A stretch of 64,000 nucleotides of DNA from Anaerolineales bacterium (GTDB lineage Bacteria > Chloroflexota > Anaerolineae > Anaerolineales > Villigracilaceae). The position numbers and the translations under genes are program-made. Where the stretch lies: positions 62,001 to 126,000 of the forward strand of contig JACKAV010000001.1 of the NCBI GenBank assembly GCA_020634895.1, in the 5' to 3' direction. The notes under the pieces were generated by a model. That model did not search any database, was not told where the DNA came from, and saw nothing but the letters and a program-made list of their open reading frames with translations. This document shows, piece by piece, positions 43,710 to 52,038 of this stretch. Within the stretch, counting starts at the first letter, position 1. Each line of letters starts with the position of its first letter.

Positions 43710-44972
43710 ATGAAGAATCCTGTTACCCAAGTCCAACTTAAGAATGGCATGCGCGTCATGCTGAAAGAGATTCACACCGCGCCGATCATCTCATCGTGGA
43801 TCTGGTACCGCGTCGGCTCGCGCGATGAATCCACTGGCAAGACCGGCATCTCGCATTGGACGGAACACATGATGTTCAAGGGGACAAAGAAATTCCCCGG
43901 CGGGCTGCTCGATAAAGCCATCTCGCGCGAAGGCGGACGATGGAACGCATCCACGTCACGCGACTCAACCCGTTATTACGAAACCATGCCAGCCGCCAAG
44001 ATCGACCTTGTCCTGCGCCTCGAAGCGGATCGCATGACAAAAAGTCTCTTTGACCCCAAAGAAGTCGCCTCCGAACGGACCGTGATCATTTCAGAACGTG
44101 AAGGTTCTGAGAATGAACCGATGTTTCTTTTAAGCGAAGCGGTGCAGCATGCATCCTTTCGGGTGCATCCATATCATCATGAGATCATCGGAGACAAGGC
44201 AGACCTGCACTCCATGACCCGTGATGACCTGTATTCACACTATCGCACATACTATGTACCCAAAAATGCAGTGTTGTCACTGGCTGGAGACTTTGAAACA
44301 AAGTCCATGCTCAAGCGCATCAAGGAATTGTACGAGCCGATTCCCGCTGGGAAAGTCCCGCCGCGGATGGCACGCCCCGAGCCGGAACACAATGGCGAAT
44401 TACGTTTGACGGTTGAAGGTCCCGGCGAGACGGCGTTTACGCAGATCGCGTATCCCTTCCCGAACGCCACTCATCCAGATTATTTCGCTCTGCAGGTGCT
44501 TGAGAGTCTGCTCAACGGCGCAAGCGGACTTTCCTATAAAACCTGCCGCCTGTATCGCGCCCTTGTCGATAAGGGATATGTTGTGGATGTTTCCGGCTGG
44601 TCCGAATCAACCATCGACCCGTATCTGTATCGCTTTACGATGGTCCATCGACCCGATAAAACGCCGGAAGAGGCGCTGTCTGTTTTGGATGATGAGTTGA
44701 AAAAGATGCAGGACACTCTCATGCCCGAAGCGGAGATCCAGCGCGCGGTCAAGCAGGCGCGGGCTGTCTTCGCATACGGAAGCGAGCACATTACCCATCA
44801 AGCCTTTTGGATGGGCTACACCTCGATGTTCTCTGATTACAGTTGGTACACAACCTATTTGAGTAAACTCGCCAAAGTCACGCCGCAGGATGTTCAACGT
44901 GTGGCGCAGACGTATTTCCAAAAGAATAAACGCGTGGTCGGAACGTATATCCCGCAAGGGAAGGGGGCGTAA
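43710..44972 (+). CDS. M16 family zinc peptidase, catalytic subunit
   Basis: 420 residues. The inverted zinc motif H49-W-T-E52-H53 is intact, with the downstream acidic ligand in VIISEREGSENEP. LLNGASGLSYKTCRLYRALVDKGYV marks the second half. No signal peptide, so cytoplasmic. Pairs with the next gene, whose start follows its stop directly, as in two-subunit bacterial M16B peptidases that degrade peptides inside a closed chamber. Confidence 0.94.
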   Translation: MKNPVTQVQLKNGMRVMLKEIHTAPIISSWIWYRVGSRDESTGKTGISHWTEHMMFKGTKKFPGGLLDKAISREGGRWNASTSRDSTRYYETMPAAKIDLVLRLEADRMTKSLFDPKEVASERTVIISEREGSENEPMFLLSEAVQHASFRVHPYHHEIIGDKADLHSMTRDDLYSHYRTYYVPKNAVLSLAGDFETKSMLKRIKELYEPIPAGKVPPRMARPEPEHNGELRLTVEGPGETAFTQIAYPFPNATHPDYFALQVLESLLNGASGLSYKTCRLYRALVDKGYVVDVSGWSESTIDPYLYRFTMVHRPDKTPEEALSVLDDELKKMQDTLMPEAEIQRAVKQARAVFAYGSEHITHQAFWMGYTSMFSDYSWYTTYLSKLAKVTPQDVQRVAQTYFQKNKRVVGTYIPQGKGA

Positions 44973-46256
44973 ATGGCAAAAGGCAAATCCACTCAAATGT
45001 CTTCCATGCCCAGCCCGGAAGATGTCTATCAGGTTACGCTTTCGAACGGTATCACTGTTTTGGCGCGTTCCAATTTCAACAGCCCGGCAGTCAATCTCGG
45101 CGGGTACCTTCCTTCAGGCGCGATCTTTGATACTGATGACAAACTTGGTCTGGCAGATTTCGCAACAAGCATGTTGATGCGCGGCACGAAGAAACGTACG
45201 TTCGATGCCATCTATAACGAGCTTGAAACCGTCGGCGCAAGCCTCGGTTTTGATTCGGGCGTGCATAACACGAACTTCGGTGGTAGGGCTTTGGTCGAAG
45301 AGTTGCCGCTTCTTTTAACGATCCTTTCTGAGTCCTTGCAGACCCCCAGTTTTCCGAAGGACGAAGTGGAACGCCTCCGCACGCAGCTACTAACGGGTTT
45401 GGCGCTGCGCGCACAGGATACCTCAGATATGGCGGACCTGATCTACGACCAGTTTTTATATGCAGATCATCCGTACGGCAAACCGACCGATGGATATGTG
45501 GAAACGATCCGCGCGATCACACGCAAAGACTTGGAGACATATCATCGCCTCCACTTCGGACCTCGGGGTTTGGTCCTCGCCATTGTCGGCGCCATGCATC
45601 CGAAGAAAGCGGTCGAGGCGGTGGAAAAGGCTTTGGGCGGCTGGCAGGTACCGGGTCAGATCGAGGCGCCTGCGCTTCCTCCGCTGAAGCCGATTAAGAG
45701 AACGGTCCGCAAGCATCATGTGATCCCCGGTAAAGCCCAATCTGACCTCGTGGTTGGAACAGTTGGACCGAATCGAAAGAATCCCGATTTTATGGCGGCG
45801 TCTTTGGGAAATTCGGTTTTGGGTCAGTTCGGCATGATGGGGCGCGTTGGAAATGTTGTGCGCGAAAAATCCGGGCTGGCGTATTATGCATATTCGAGCC
45901 TTCACTCGGGCATTGGACCTGGAAGCTGGGAGGTGAATGCTGGCGTGAACCCAAAGAATTTAAAGAAAGCGTTGGATCTGATCGAGAAGGAATTGCAGCG
46001 CTTTGTTAAGAACGGTGTGACCAAAGAGGAGCTGGCTGATAGTCAGGCGAATTATATTGGGCGGCTGCCGTTATCGTTGGAGTCGAACAGCGGAGTTGTC
46101 AGCGCCATTCTTAATATCCATCGTTATGAGCTGGGTATGGATTATTACCAGCGATATGAGAGTTTGATCCGTAAGGTGACGCGTGAGGATGTGGTCGAGG
46201 TTGCCCGGAAATATATCAACCCGGAGCGTCTTGTCATTGCGACGGCGGGACCGTAA
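44973..46256 (+). CDS. M16 family peptidase-like, non-catalytic subunit
   Basis: 427 residues. The zinc site is lost: the HxxEH position reads FATSM. The C-terminal half keeps RVGNVVREKSGLAYYAYSS, with the Arg/Tyr pair that in M16B dimers completes the partner's active site. Together with the preceding gene it should form a heterodimer. Confidence 0.93.
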   Translation: MAKGKSTQMSSMPSPEDVYQVTLSNGITVLARSNFNSPAVNLGGYLPSGAIFDTDDKLGLADFATSMLMRGTKKRTFDAIYNELETVGASLGFDSGVHNTNFGGRALVEELPLLLTILSESLQTPSFPKDEVERLRTQLLTGLALRAQDTSDMADLIYDQFLYADHPYGKPTDGYVETIRAITRKDLETYHRLHFGPRGLVLAIVGAMHPKKAVEAVEKALGGWQVPGQIEAPALPPLKPIKRTVRKHHVIPGKAQSDLVVGTVGPNRKNPDFMAASLGNSVLGQFGMMGRVGNVVREKSGLAYYAYSSLHSGIGPGSWEVNAGVNPKNLKKALDLIEKELQRFVKNGVTKEELADSQANYIGRLPLSLESNSGVVSAILNIHRYELGMDYYQRYESLIRKVTREDVVEVARKYINPERLVIATAGP

Positions 46257-46259
46257 TTT

Positions 46260-46625
46260 GTGATCCTTCGAACCGGTGTTGACCTGATCGAAGTGTCTCG
46301 TGTTGCCGAAGCCATTGAACGGCATGGCGAACGTTTTCTTTCACGTATTTATACCGATACGGAACGATTGGAATGTAATGGAAGAATAACATCCCTTGCG
46401 GCGCGGTTTGCCGCCAAAGAAGCGGTCGCTAAGGCGTTGGGCTGCGGTATCGGCGATGTAAGTTGGTTGGAAATCGAAATCCGTTCGGATGAGAAGAAAG
46501 CCCCGTATTTAGTCTTGCGTGGAGAAGGGGAGAAGTTGGCGCAGGAACTTGGGCTTTTGAATTGGTCAGTGAGTTTGAGCCACACGGAAAGTCACGCCAT
46601 TGCGTTTGTAGTAATGACAGGATAA
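46260..46625 (+). CDS. acpS: Holo-[acyl-carrier-protein] synthase
   Basis: 121 residues from GTG. The magnesium site is D8 in GVDLIEV and the glutamate in RFAAKEAVAKALG; WSVSLSHTESHAIA is the third motif. Transfers phosphopantetheine from CoA to apo-ACP. Three bases after the M16 pair, so co-transcribed, then a perfect terminator. Confidence 0.97.
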   Translation: MILRTGVDLIEVSRVAEAIERHGERFLSRIYTDTERLECNGRITSLAARFAAKEAVAKALGCGIGDVSWLEIEIRSDEKKAPYLVLRGEGEKLAQELGLLNWSVSLSHTESHAIAFVVMTG

Positions 46626-46626
46626 T

Positions 46627-46662
46627 CAAGACGCCTTATGAGTTCTCATAAGGCGTCTTGTT
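46627..46662. terminator. Bidirectional terminator
   Basis: A perfect 16-base-pair stem CAAGACGCCTTATGAG / CTCATAAGGCGTCTTG with a 2-base loop between convergent genes, with T-rich sequence after it. Confidence 0.88.
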
Positions 46663-46663
46663 G

Positions 46664-47092
46664 TCATTTCTGAAGGATTGCCTTCAGTGTTTCTGGCGCG
46701 ATTGGCGCGGAACTGTGTTCGTGAATGATCTTCCACATGCCATTCTTGTTTTTGAGTCCCAGGGTCAATCGATTTTGCATGGAACGCAATTCTTTGCCTT
46801 CTGCGGATAATCCCCTGTAGGTGACGATTGCATGTGCAATTGCCATATTACCTGCGGCTTCCATTTGTATGTCGCTGAAGTCAACCCCGACTTTTTCATT
46901 CCCCAATGAACCGAACCATTCGGTGACCATTCCGCGCCACGCCTGAATGCCGTCATACGACCATTTCCCCCACATATCAAAGACATGAATATTTTCATCG
47001 TATAGCGCTGTGAATGCATCGACGTCTTTGGCGAATACTGTGGTTCTATAAACCTCAAATATTTGTTTGATTTGTTCTTCTAATTCACTCAT
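46664..47092 (-). CDS. SnoaL/NTF2-like small protein (DUF4440-type)
   Basis: 142 residues. An alpha+beta barrel pattern: an N-terminal helix (LEEQIKQIFEVYRTTVFAKDVDAFTALYDENIHVFDMWG), shown here by its FTALYDENIHVFD core, then strands with AHAIVTYRG and a closing WKIIHEHSSAPI. The last block is the usual end of DUF4440/SnoaL-like proteins. Such proteins may be enzymes or ligand binders. No context clue. Confidence 0.85.
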   Translation of the reverse strand: MSELEEQIKQIFEVYRTTVFAKDVDAFTALYDENIHVFDMWGKWSYDGIQAWRGMVTEWFGSLGNEKVGVDFSDIQMEAAGNMAIAHAIVTYRGLSAEGKELRSMQNRLTLGLKNKNGMWKIIHEHSSAPIAPETLKAILQK

Positions 47093-47120
47093 TTCATTGC
47101 TCCTAAAATTTAGTTTACAT

Positions 47121-47274
47121 TAACGTCGATAATGGATAAGGAAAATTTTCAAAATTCACCACAGGTGAACGCAGATTCACACAGATAGAGAGACGAGTTT
47201 CCTCAAAACGATCTCCCATCCCGTTTATCAGTGTTTATCTGTGGTTAAAAAATGGTTATCCATTACTCACGTTA
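47121..47274. repeat. MITE-like palindromic element
   Basis: Terminal inverted repeats of 19 bases match at 16 positions (TAACGTCGATAATGGATAA at 47121 and its counterpart ending at 47274). An inner CCACAG / CTGTGG pair extends the palindrome, and TTACAT occurs at both borders as a possible target duplication. No coding sequence. The 279-base gap holds nothing else besides the terminator. Confidence 0.6.
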
Positions 47275-47280
47275 CATTAT

Positions 47281-47314
47281 AAAAAGCCCTCCCGCATGCC
47301 AGTTTACGGGAGGG
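47281..47314 (-). terminator. Terminator of the SOS-type ATPase operon
   Basis: CCCTCCCG / CGGGAGGG hairpin; on the minus strand it is followed by CTTTTTATAA, 58 bases after the last stop. Confidence 0.82.
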
Positions 47315-47371
47315 ACCAAGGAGATATAGAACGGCGAAAGGAAAGACTATATCTCAACTTGACGGGGGGAT

Positions 47372-47608
47372 TTACTTCTGATCTTCATTGCCGATCCAAA
47401 AGTGACCGGGCATCACGGGGCGATAAGCACGCACAACAAGTTTCCCTAAAGCAATCTGTCGCTGCCCCGCATCCAGCATGCTTGGATGGACAAGGCACAG
47501 GTTCGGGGTCTTGCCGAATTTTTTGTTGTAGTAATCCATTGCCTTTTGGATCTTTACGCTCAGCGTCGTCTGCGGGTCGTTGTCAAACCATAAAAGACCG
47601 GTATGCAT
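47372..47608 (-). CDS. Small conserved-looking hypothetical protein
   Basis: 78 residues. Starts MHTGLLWFDNDPQTTLSVKI, then a helix AMDYYNKKFG, then TPNLCLVHPSMLD and a strand-rich end with VMPGHFWIG. Compact, no membrane helix. It follows the P-loop ATPase by 14 bases and shares its LexA-controlled promoter. I recall similar short proteins in Anaerolineae but no function. Confidence 0.7.
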   Translation of the reverse strand: MHTGLLWFDNDPQTTLSVKIQKAMDYYNKKFGKTPNLCLVHPSMLDAGQRQIALGKLVVRAYRPVMPGHFWIGNEDQK

Positions 47609-47622
47609 GTTTTTGCCTTTCT

Positions 47623-48414
47623 CTAATCGATAACCGGAAGCCAGAACTTCAGCAATTGCTTCCCTTCACGCATGGCAAATTCTTCGCCCGCTGCAAGATG
47701 ATTCAGCAAAGAATCGCCGGTCAGCATTTTTGCATTGTCTGGATTTTCCACGCAGCCAAATAAGCGCGTGCGGAAAAACTCCAGCCATTCTTTTTGCTTT
47801 TCAACATGTTCTGCGTTCAAAGTAATGAAAGTCCAAACACGGCGGCTGGTACCGCGTAAAAGAAGCCAGCGAAGATTTTGTTGCGTCCGCTCATCAAGGG
47901 CTGTGACAGCTTCAAGATCATCAATAAACAAAAGGATGGATTGCCCTTCGCCTTTATTGTTATGCGCCCATGTGACCAGCGATTGCAAAAGCTCTACAGT
48001 GTTCTCTTCATCGACATGATAGATGCCTGCGTTATTTTCGTTCCCGTAAAAATCTTTCCATTCGTCGGGGTCGCGCGTAATCACTCCATACTGCACAACA
48101 TCGGATGTGTGAAGGATGTCCGCGGCGTTAGCGATGGTTTGGAGCAGTCGAGTCTTTCCGCTTTTGGAATCGCCAGCGATCAGAATCGGACCCGGAACCG
48201 GGTCATACAAATTGAGCAGAACAGGCAGCCCGTCATTTGCCATGCCAAGGAAGAGCGCTTCACTTGGAAGGGGAGCGAGTCGGGTGAGGACTTTGCTCAG
48301 GTTTGGCAGAGCAGGCGTGGGCGGAGTCGGAGGCGCGATCTTCTTCGCTTCTTCTTCCTGCGCTATTTCTGTCAATGCGTTTAGCATTAAGTCGAGGTGA
48401 TTGGTTTCGCTCAT
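47623..48414 (-). CDS. P-loop ATPase (FtsK/HerA-like), LexA-controlled
   Basis: 263 residues. After a Pro-rich linker comes the FtsK-type approach LFLGMANDGLPVLLNLYDP and PGPILIAGDSKSGKT (Walker A G-D-S-K-S-G-K-T), then Walker B ILLFIDDLEAV and a sensor-like FITLNAEH. No membrane helix and no gamma domain, so it is a short motor ATPase rather than a translocase of full length. The start codon directly follows a LexA box that overlaps a consensus promoter, so the mRNA has almost no leader and no SD. Expected to be induced by DNA damage. Function unknown. Confidence 0.82.
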   Translation of the reverse strand: MSETNHLDLMLNALTEIAQEEEAKKIAPPTPPTPALPNLSKVLTRLAPLPSEALFLGMANDGLPVLLNLYDPVPGPILIAGDSKSGKTRLLQTIANAADILHTSDVVQYGVITRDPDEWKDFYGNENNAGIYHVDEENTVELLQSLVTWAHNNKGEGQSILLFIDDLEAVTALDERTQQNLRWLLLRGTSRRVWTFITLNAEHVEKQKEWLEFFRTRLFGCVENPDNAKMLTGDSLLNHLAAGEEFAMREGKQLLKFWLPVID

Positions 48415-48440
48415 ATTATTAGAACAACTGTTCTAATAAT
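48415..48440 (-). promoter_or_regulatory. LexA box (SOS operator)
   Basis: A perfect 12-base inverted repeat (ATTATTAGAACA / TGTTCTAATAAT, 2-base spacer) contains GAACAACTGTTC, the GAACNNNNGTTC consensus of Gram-positive-type LexA. It overlaps the -10 element and transcription start of the ATPase gene. Confidence 0.85.
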
Positions 48441-48464
48441 AACCCAAGCCAAATCGACTGTCAA
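48436..48464 (-). promoter_or_regulatory. Sigma-70 promoter of the ATPase operon
   Basis: On the minus strand TTGACA (48464-48459), an exact 17-base spacer and TATTAT (48441-48436). The transcript would start inside the LexA box, about 20 bases before the ATG. Confidence 0.85.
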
Positions 48465-48512
48465 GAGGAGAAAATCCGCTTTTTATATTAACTTCATTGC
48501 CATCAAAATCGC

Positions 48513-48540
48513 TTGACGCTATGGGTTGTTTTGGTATAAT
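48513..48540 (+). promoter_or_regulatory. Promoter of the tRNA-tuf operon
   Basis: TTGACG, 16-base spacer, TATAAT. It lies 18 bases before the first tRNA. Confidence 0.85.
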
Positions 48541-48558
48541 CTGTCCGCTTATTGACTT

Positions 48559-48631
48559 GCCGACGTAGCTCAATCGGCAGAGCACCCGCCTTGTAAGCGG
48601 GCGGTTACGAGTTCGATTCTCGTCGTCGGCT
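48559..48631 (+). tRNA. tRNA-Thr (TGT)
   Basis: 73 bases. Acceptor GCCGACG/CGTCGGC, anticodon arm CCCGC/GCGGG with loop CTTGTAA (anticodon TGT at 48592-48594), T-arm with GTTCGATTC. CCA is not encoded. Confidence 0.96.
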
Positions 48632-48679
48632 CTGGGTTACCGAAAGAGCAAAAATCGGTGATCATTAACAATTTATCAT

Positions 48680-48762
48680 GGGCAGTTACCCAAGCGGCCA
48701 AAGGGGACTGACTGTAAATCAGTTGTCAGAAGACTTCGGAGGTTCGAATCCTTCACTGCCCA
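48680..48762 (+). tRNA. tRNA-Tyr (GTA)
   Basis: 83 bases with a long variable arm (class II). Acceptor GGGCAGT/ACTGCCC, anticodon arm CTGACTGTAAATCAG, T-arm GGTTCGAATCC. Confidence 0.95.
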
Positions 48763-48807
48763 CTACACCACTATGGTGTACCCCCATTTGGGGAAACAGC
48801 ACGTCAA

Positions 48808-48880
48808 GCCCTCATAGCTCAGTTGGCAGAGCACACCCTTGGTAAGGGTGAGGTCATGGGTTCAAATCTCATTGAGGGCT
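48808..48880 (+). tRNA. tRNA-Thr (GGT)
   Basis: 73 bases. Acceptor GCCCTCA/TGAGGGC, anticodon arm CACCC-TTGGTAA-GGGTG, T-arm GGTTCAAATC. Second threonine isoacceptor in the operon. Confidence 0.95.
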
Positions 48881-48925
48881 CAGTTGCTGAAAAGCATTCT
48901 CGAAAATAATTAAGGAGAGCGAAAC

Positions 48926-50125
48926 ATGGCGAAAGGAAAGTTTGACAGAAGCAAGCCGCATCTGAACGTGGGGACGATGGGACACATCGACCATGGGAAG
49001 ACGACACTGACAGCGGCTATTACAAAAGTAGCCGGAATGGCCGGGCAGGCAGAATTCAAAGCCTACGACCAGATCGACAACGCCCCGGAAGAAAAAGCAC
49101 GCGGTATCACGATCAACATCGCGCACGTGGAATACCAGACGGAAAAGCGACACTACGCCCACGTCGACATGCCGGGACACCGTGACTACATCAAGAACAT
49201 GATCACCGGTGCGGCGCAGGTTGATGGCGCGATCCTGGTGGTGGCGGCTCCGGATGGACCGATGCCCCAGACTCGTGAACACGTCCTCCTGGCTCGCCAG
49301 GTGGAAGTGCCCTCCATCGTGGTCTTCCTGAACAAGGTCGACATGATGGACGACCCCGAATTGCTGGAACTGGTGGAACTGGAACTGCGCGAACTGCTCA
49401 GCAGCTACGGCTTCCCCGGCGACACCACCCCGATCGTGCGCGGCTCCGCCAAACAGGCATTGGACAGCGCCTCGACCGACCCGAACGCCCCCGAATATGC
49501 CCCGATCCACGAACTTCTGCGCGTGATCGACGAATACATCCCCGAGCCGAAGCGTGAAATGGACAAACCGTTCATGATGGCGATCGAAGACGTGTTCTCG
49601 ATCAAGGGACGCGGAACCGTAGTGACCGGACGTGTGGACCGCGGTGTTGCCAAGAAGGGTGACGCAGTGGAGATCGTCGGTCTGCGTGAGACCCGTTCAT
49701 CCGTGATTACCGGTGTCGAAATGTTCCACAAGGAACTGGACGAAGCGGAAGCGGGCGACAACGCGGGAATCCTCCTGCGCGGTATCGAGCGCACCGATGT
49801 GGAACGCGGACAGGTGTTGGTGAAACCCGGTTCCGTGACCCCGCACAAGAAATTCCTTGCGGAAGTGTACGTGCTGAAGAAGGAAGAAGGCGGACGCCAC
49901 AAAGCGTTCTTCAGCGGATACCGCCCGCAGTTCTACATCCGCACGATGGATGTGACCGGGGACATCGCGCTTCCGGAAGGCGTGGAGATGGTGATGCCTG
50001 GTGACAACGTGAACCTGACGGTGGAATTGATCGTGCCGGTGGCGTTGGAGCAGGGTTCGAAGTTCGCCATCCGTGAAGGCGGTCTGACCGTTGGTGCGGG
50101 TGTCGTTACCAAGATCATCGAATAA
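48926..50125 (+). CDS. tuf: Elongation factor Tu
   Basis: 399 residues. G1 GHIDHGKTT, G2 with RGITI, G3 DMPGH, G4 NKVD; domains 2 and 3 end in GGLTVGAGVVTKI. Brings aminoacyl-tRNA to the ribosome. Preceded by AAGGAGAG. Codon use is more biased than in neighbours, as expected for a highly expressed gene. Confidence 0.99.
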   Translation: MAKGKFDRSKPHLNVGTMGHIDHGKTTLTAAITKVAGMAGQAEFKAYDQIDNAPEEKARGITINIAHVEYQTEKRHYAHVDMPGHRDYIKNMITGAAQVDGAILVVAAPDGPMPQTREHVLLARQVEVPSIVVFLNKVDMMDDPELLELVELELRELLSSYGFPGDTTPIVRGSAKQALDSASTDPNAPEYAPIHELLRVIDEYIPEPKREMDKPFMMAIEDVFSIKGRGTVVTGRVDRGVAKKGDAVEIVGLRETRSSVITGVEMFHKELDEAEAGDNAGILLRGIERTDVERGQVLVKPGSVTPHKKFLAEVYVLKKEEGGRHKAFFSGYRPQFYIRTMDVTGDIALPEGVEMVMPGDNVNLTVELIVPVALEQGSKFAIREGGLTVGAGVVTKIIE

Positions 50126-50148
50126 TAAATTGAAAGTAAGGTAGTAAG

Positions 50149-50319
50149 ATGGCATCCAAAAAGAAAGACGTTCGCCCGGTGATCACCCTGCAGTGTAACG
50201 ACTGCAAGGAACGCAATTACACCACCGAGAAGAATCGTCGCAACGATCCGAATCGTATGGAATTAAAGAAGTACTGCAGTCGCTGCAAGAAGCACACAGT
50301 ACATCGCGAAACCAAGTAG
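50149..50319 (+). CDS. rpmG: 50S ribosomal protein L33
   Basis: 56 residues. Begins MASKKKDVRPVITLQCNDC, with Cys pairs C16-x2-C19 and C-x2-C near the end (YCSRCKKH), the zinc-binding form of L33. Located between tuf and tRNA-Trp as in many bacteria. Confidence 0.96.
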   Translation: MASKKKDVRPVITLQCNDCKERNYTTEKNRRNDPNRMELKKYCSRCKKHTVHRETK

Positions 50320-50395
50320 TTTATCGGTTGGGTAGCTGAATGGTTCGATGGTTGAACTACGAAACCATAAAACCAGACAACTACCCAACTAACCT

Positions 50396-50468
50396 AGGCC
50401 AGTGGCTCAATTGGCAGAGCTCTCGTCTCCAAAACGAGCGGTTGTGGGTTCAAGTCCTACCTGGCCTG
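50396..50468 (+). tRNA. tRNA-Trp (CCA)
   Basis: 73 bases. Acceptor AGGCCAG/CTGGCCT, anticodon arm CTCGT-CTCCAAA-ACGAG, T-arm GGTTCAAGTCC, discriminator G. Confidence 0.96.
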
Positions 50469-50476
50469 CCTAAGGC

Positions 50477-50500
50477 AACGCCGCGCCTCGCGGCGTTTTA
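50477..50500 (+). terminator. Hairpin between tRNA-Trp and secE
   Basis: AACGCCGCG / CGCGGCGTT with a 3-base loop and TTA. With only four T it may end part of the transcripts or mark a processing site. Confidence 0.6.
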
Positions 50501-50527
50501 GCCGTAAAATACTGAAGGAGTAATGCC

Positions 50528-50746
50528 TTGGCTGAGAAAGCGAAGAAAGTCAAGAAGAAAGAGAATGCCGTCCAGCGCTATATCCGCGAGACCACGGGTG
50601 AGTTGCGCAAGGTGAGTTGGCCCACATGGGCTGAAGCACAACGCCTCACTCTCCTCGTATTGCTGGTAATGGTTTTTGTTGGGATCTTTCTGGCAGGTGT
50701 GGACTCTCTCGCCCACAACCTGCTGACCATGATCCTCACGCTCTAA
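50528..50746 (+). CDS. secE: Preprotein translocase subunit SecE
   Basis: 72 residues from a TTG start with AAGGAG 7 bases upstream; a closer ATG is out of frame. The amphipathic segment ETTGELRKVSWPTWAEA is the SecE signature, followed by a single membrane helix (about 43-65). Part of SecYEG. Confidence 0.96.
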   Translation: MAEKAKKVKKKENAVQRYIRETTGELRKVSWPTWAEAQRLTLLVLLVMVFVGIFLAGVDSLAHNLLTMILTL

Positions 50747-50766
50747 TTTCTGAATTGAGGAAGTGA

Positions 50767-51462
50767 ATGGATTTACCGGAACCGCAAGAGCAGTTTGAAC
50801 AGGAACCGATGGAAGAACAACAATCCGCGGAGGAGAACTCTTCTGTGGAAGTTTCCGCTTCCAGTTCGGAACCTGAGCCTGCTCCTGCACCCGAAACGAA
50901 GATACCCTCAGACCTTCCCCCCGTCGAATCAACGGTGGAGGGACCTGCGTGGTTTGTGATCCACTGTTACTCGGGTTATGAGAACAAGGTGCGTCACAAC
51001 CTTGAGCAGCGCATCGAAACGATGGGCATGAAGGATATGATCTTCGACGTGGTCATTCCGACGCAGGAAGAGATCGAAGTGAAGGATGGCAAGCGCCGCA
51101 CAGTGGAGCGCCATATCTTCCCCGGCTATGTGCTGGTGAATATGATCCTTACTGAGGAATCCTGGTATGTGGTTCGCAATACCCCGGGTGTGACCGGTTT
51201 CGTTGGAATGGGAAACAGCCCCACTCCGCTGCGACCGGAAGAAGTGGCTCAGATCGTCAAGCGCATGGAAGCAGAGTCGCCCACGGTCAAGGTCACGTTC
51301 AAGAAGGGCGAACGCGTCCGCATCATCGATGGACCGTTCAACGATTTCCGCGGTGTGGTCTCCGAGATCGATATGGAGCGCACGAAGGTCCGCGTGATGG
51401 TGAGTTTCTTCGGGCGTGAAACGCCGGTGGAACTGGACTTCCTGCAGGTCGAGAAATCGTAA
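50767..51462 (+). CDS. nusG: Transcription termination/antitermination protein NusG
   Basis: 231 residues. An acidic, Glu/Ser/Pro-rich extension of about 55 residues precedes the NGN domain (WFVIHCYSGYENKVRHNLE... by motif) and the KOW domain at the end (GERVRIIDGPFNDFRG). Binds RNA polymerase and ribosomal S10. The extension is longer than in E. coli NusG. Confidence 0.97.
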   Translation: MDLPEPQEQFEQEPMEEQQSAEENSSVEVSASSSEPEPAPAPETKIPSDLPPVESTVEGPAWFVIHCYSGYENKVRHNLEQRIETMGMKDMIFDVVIPTQEEIEVKDGKRRTVERHIFPGYVLVNMILTEESWYVVRNTPGVTGFVGMGNSPTPLRPEEVAQIVKRMEAESPTVKVTFKKGERVRIIDGPFNDFRGVVSEIDMERTKVRVMVSFFGRETPVELDFLQVEKS

Positions 51463-51513
51463 CAGTGTAGTAAAAACTAAATGGACAGTAGCAGGCTCAA
51501 ATGAGTCTGATGC

Positions 51514-51550
51514 GGTGGGAGGGTCTCCCAAAATGACCCGCTAAAACCAC
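51514..51550 (+). promoter_or_regulatory. Possible rplK leader structure
   Basis: A GTGG...CCAC closing pair surrounds GAGGGTCTCCC and CCCGCTAAAA, 13 bases before rplK. Layout recalls leaders seen upstream of rplK in other phyla; the L1 target site is a possibility. Confidence 0.4.
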
Positions 51551-51563
51551 TAGGAGTTAAGAA

Positions 51564-51989
51564 ATGGCAAAGAAACTAAAAGCAATCGTTCGTCTCCAGC
51601 TAGAGGCAGGTAAGGCTAATCCTGCTCCTCCGGTTGGTCCTGCCCTGGCGAGCCATGGTATCAATATCATGGCGTTTTGCAAGGAGTACAATGCCCGTAC
51701 TTCCAATCGCCCGGGTGAAGTTCTCCCCGCTGAGATCACAATCTTTACTGACGGCTCTTTCACTTTTGTGCTGAAGACATCACCGGCTGCGGTGTTGTTG
51801 CGCAAGGCTGCAAAAGTGGAGAAGGGTTCCGGCGTGCCGAACAAGGAAAAGGTCGGTAAGGTGACCCGCGCTCAGATCAAGGAGATCGCCGAGCTTAAGA
51901 TGAAAGATCTTAATGCGATCACGCTTGAAGGCGCGATGCTGCAGATCGAAGGCACAGCCCGCTCGATGGGCATTAATGTTATTGATTAA
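51564..51989 (+). CDS. rplK: 50S ribosomal protein L11
   Basis: 141 residues. PPVGPALASHGINIMAFCKEYN and the C-terminal GTARSMGI block are typical. Forms the GTPase-associated centre with 23S rRNA. Preceded by AGGAGTT. Confidence 0.98.
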   Translation: MAKKLKAIVRLQLEAGKANPAPPVGPALASHGINIMAFCKEYNARTSNRPGEVLPAEITIFTDGSFTFVLKTSPAAVLLRKAAKVEKGSGVPNKEKVGKVTRAQIKEIAELKMKDLNAITLEGAMLQIEGTARSMGINVID

Positions 51990-52038
51990 ATTGTGGGAGG
52001 ATGGCTTCGGGCTGTCCGTTTGAACCACGGAGGAAAAA

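Noticed and set aside
47121..47274. CRISPR or tandem repeat
   Set aside because: Repeats are inverted, only one pair, with no regular spacers.
50523..50527. ATG as secE start
   Set aside because: Out of frame with SecE; the TTG at 50528 is in frame and correctly spaced from AAGGAG.
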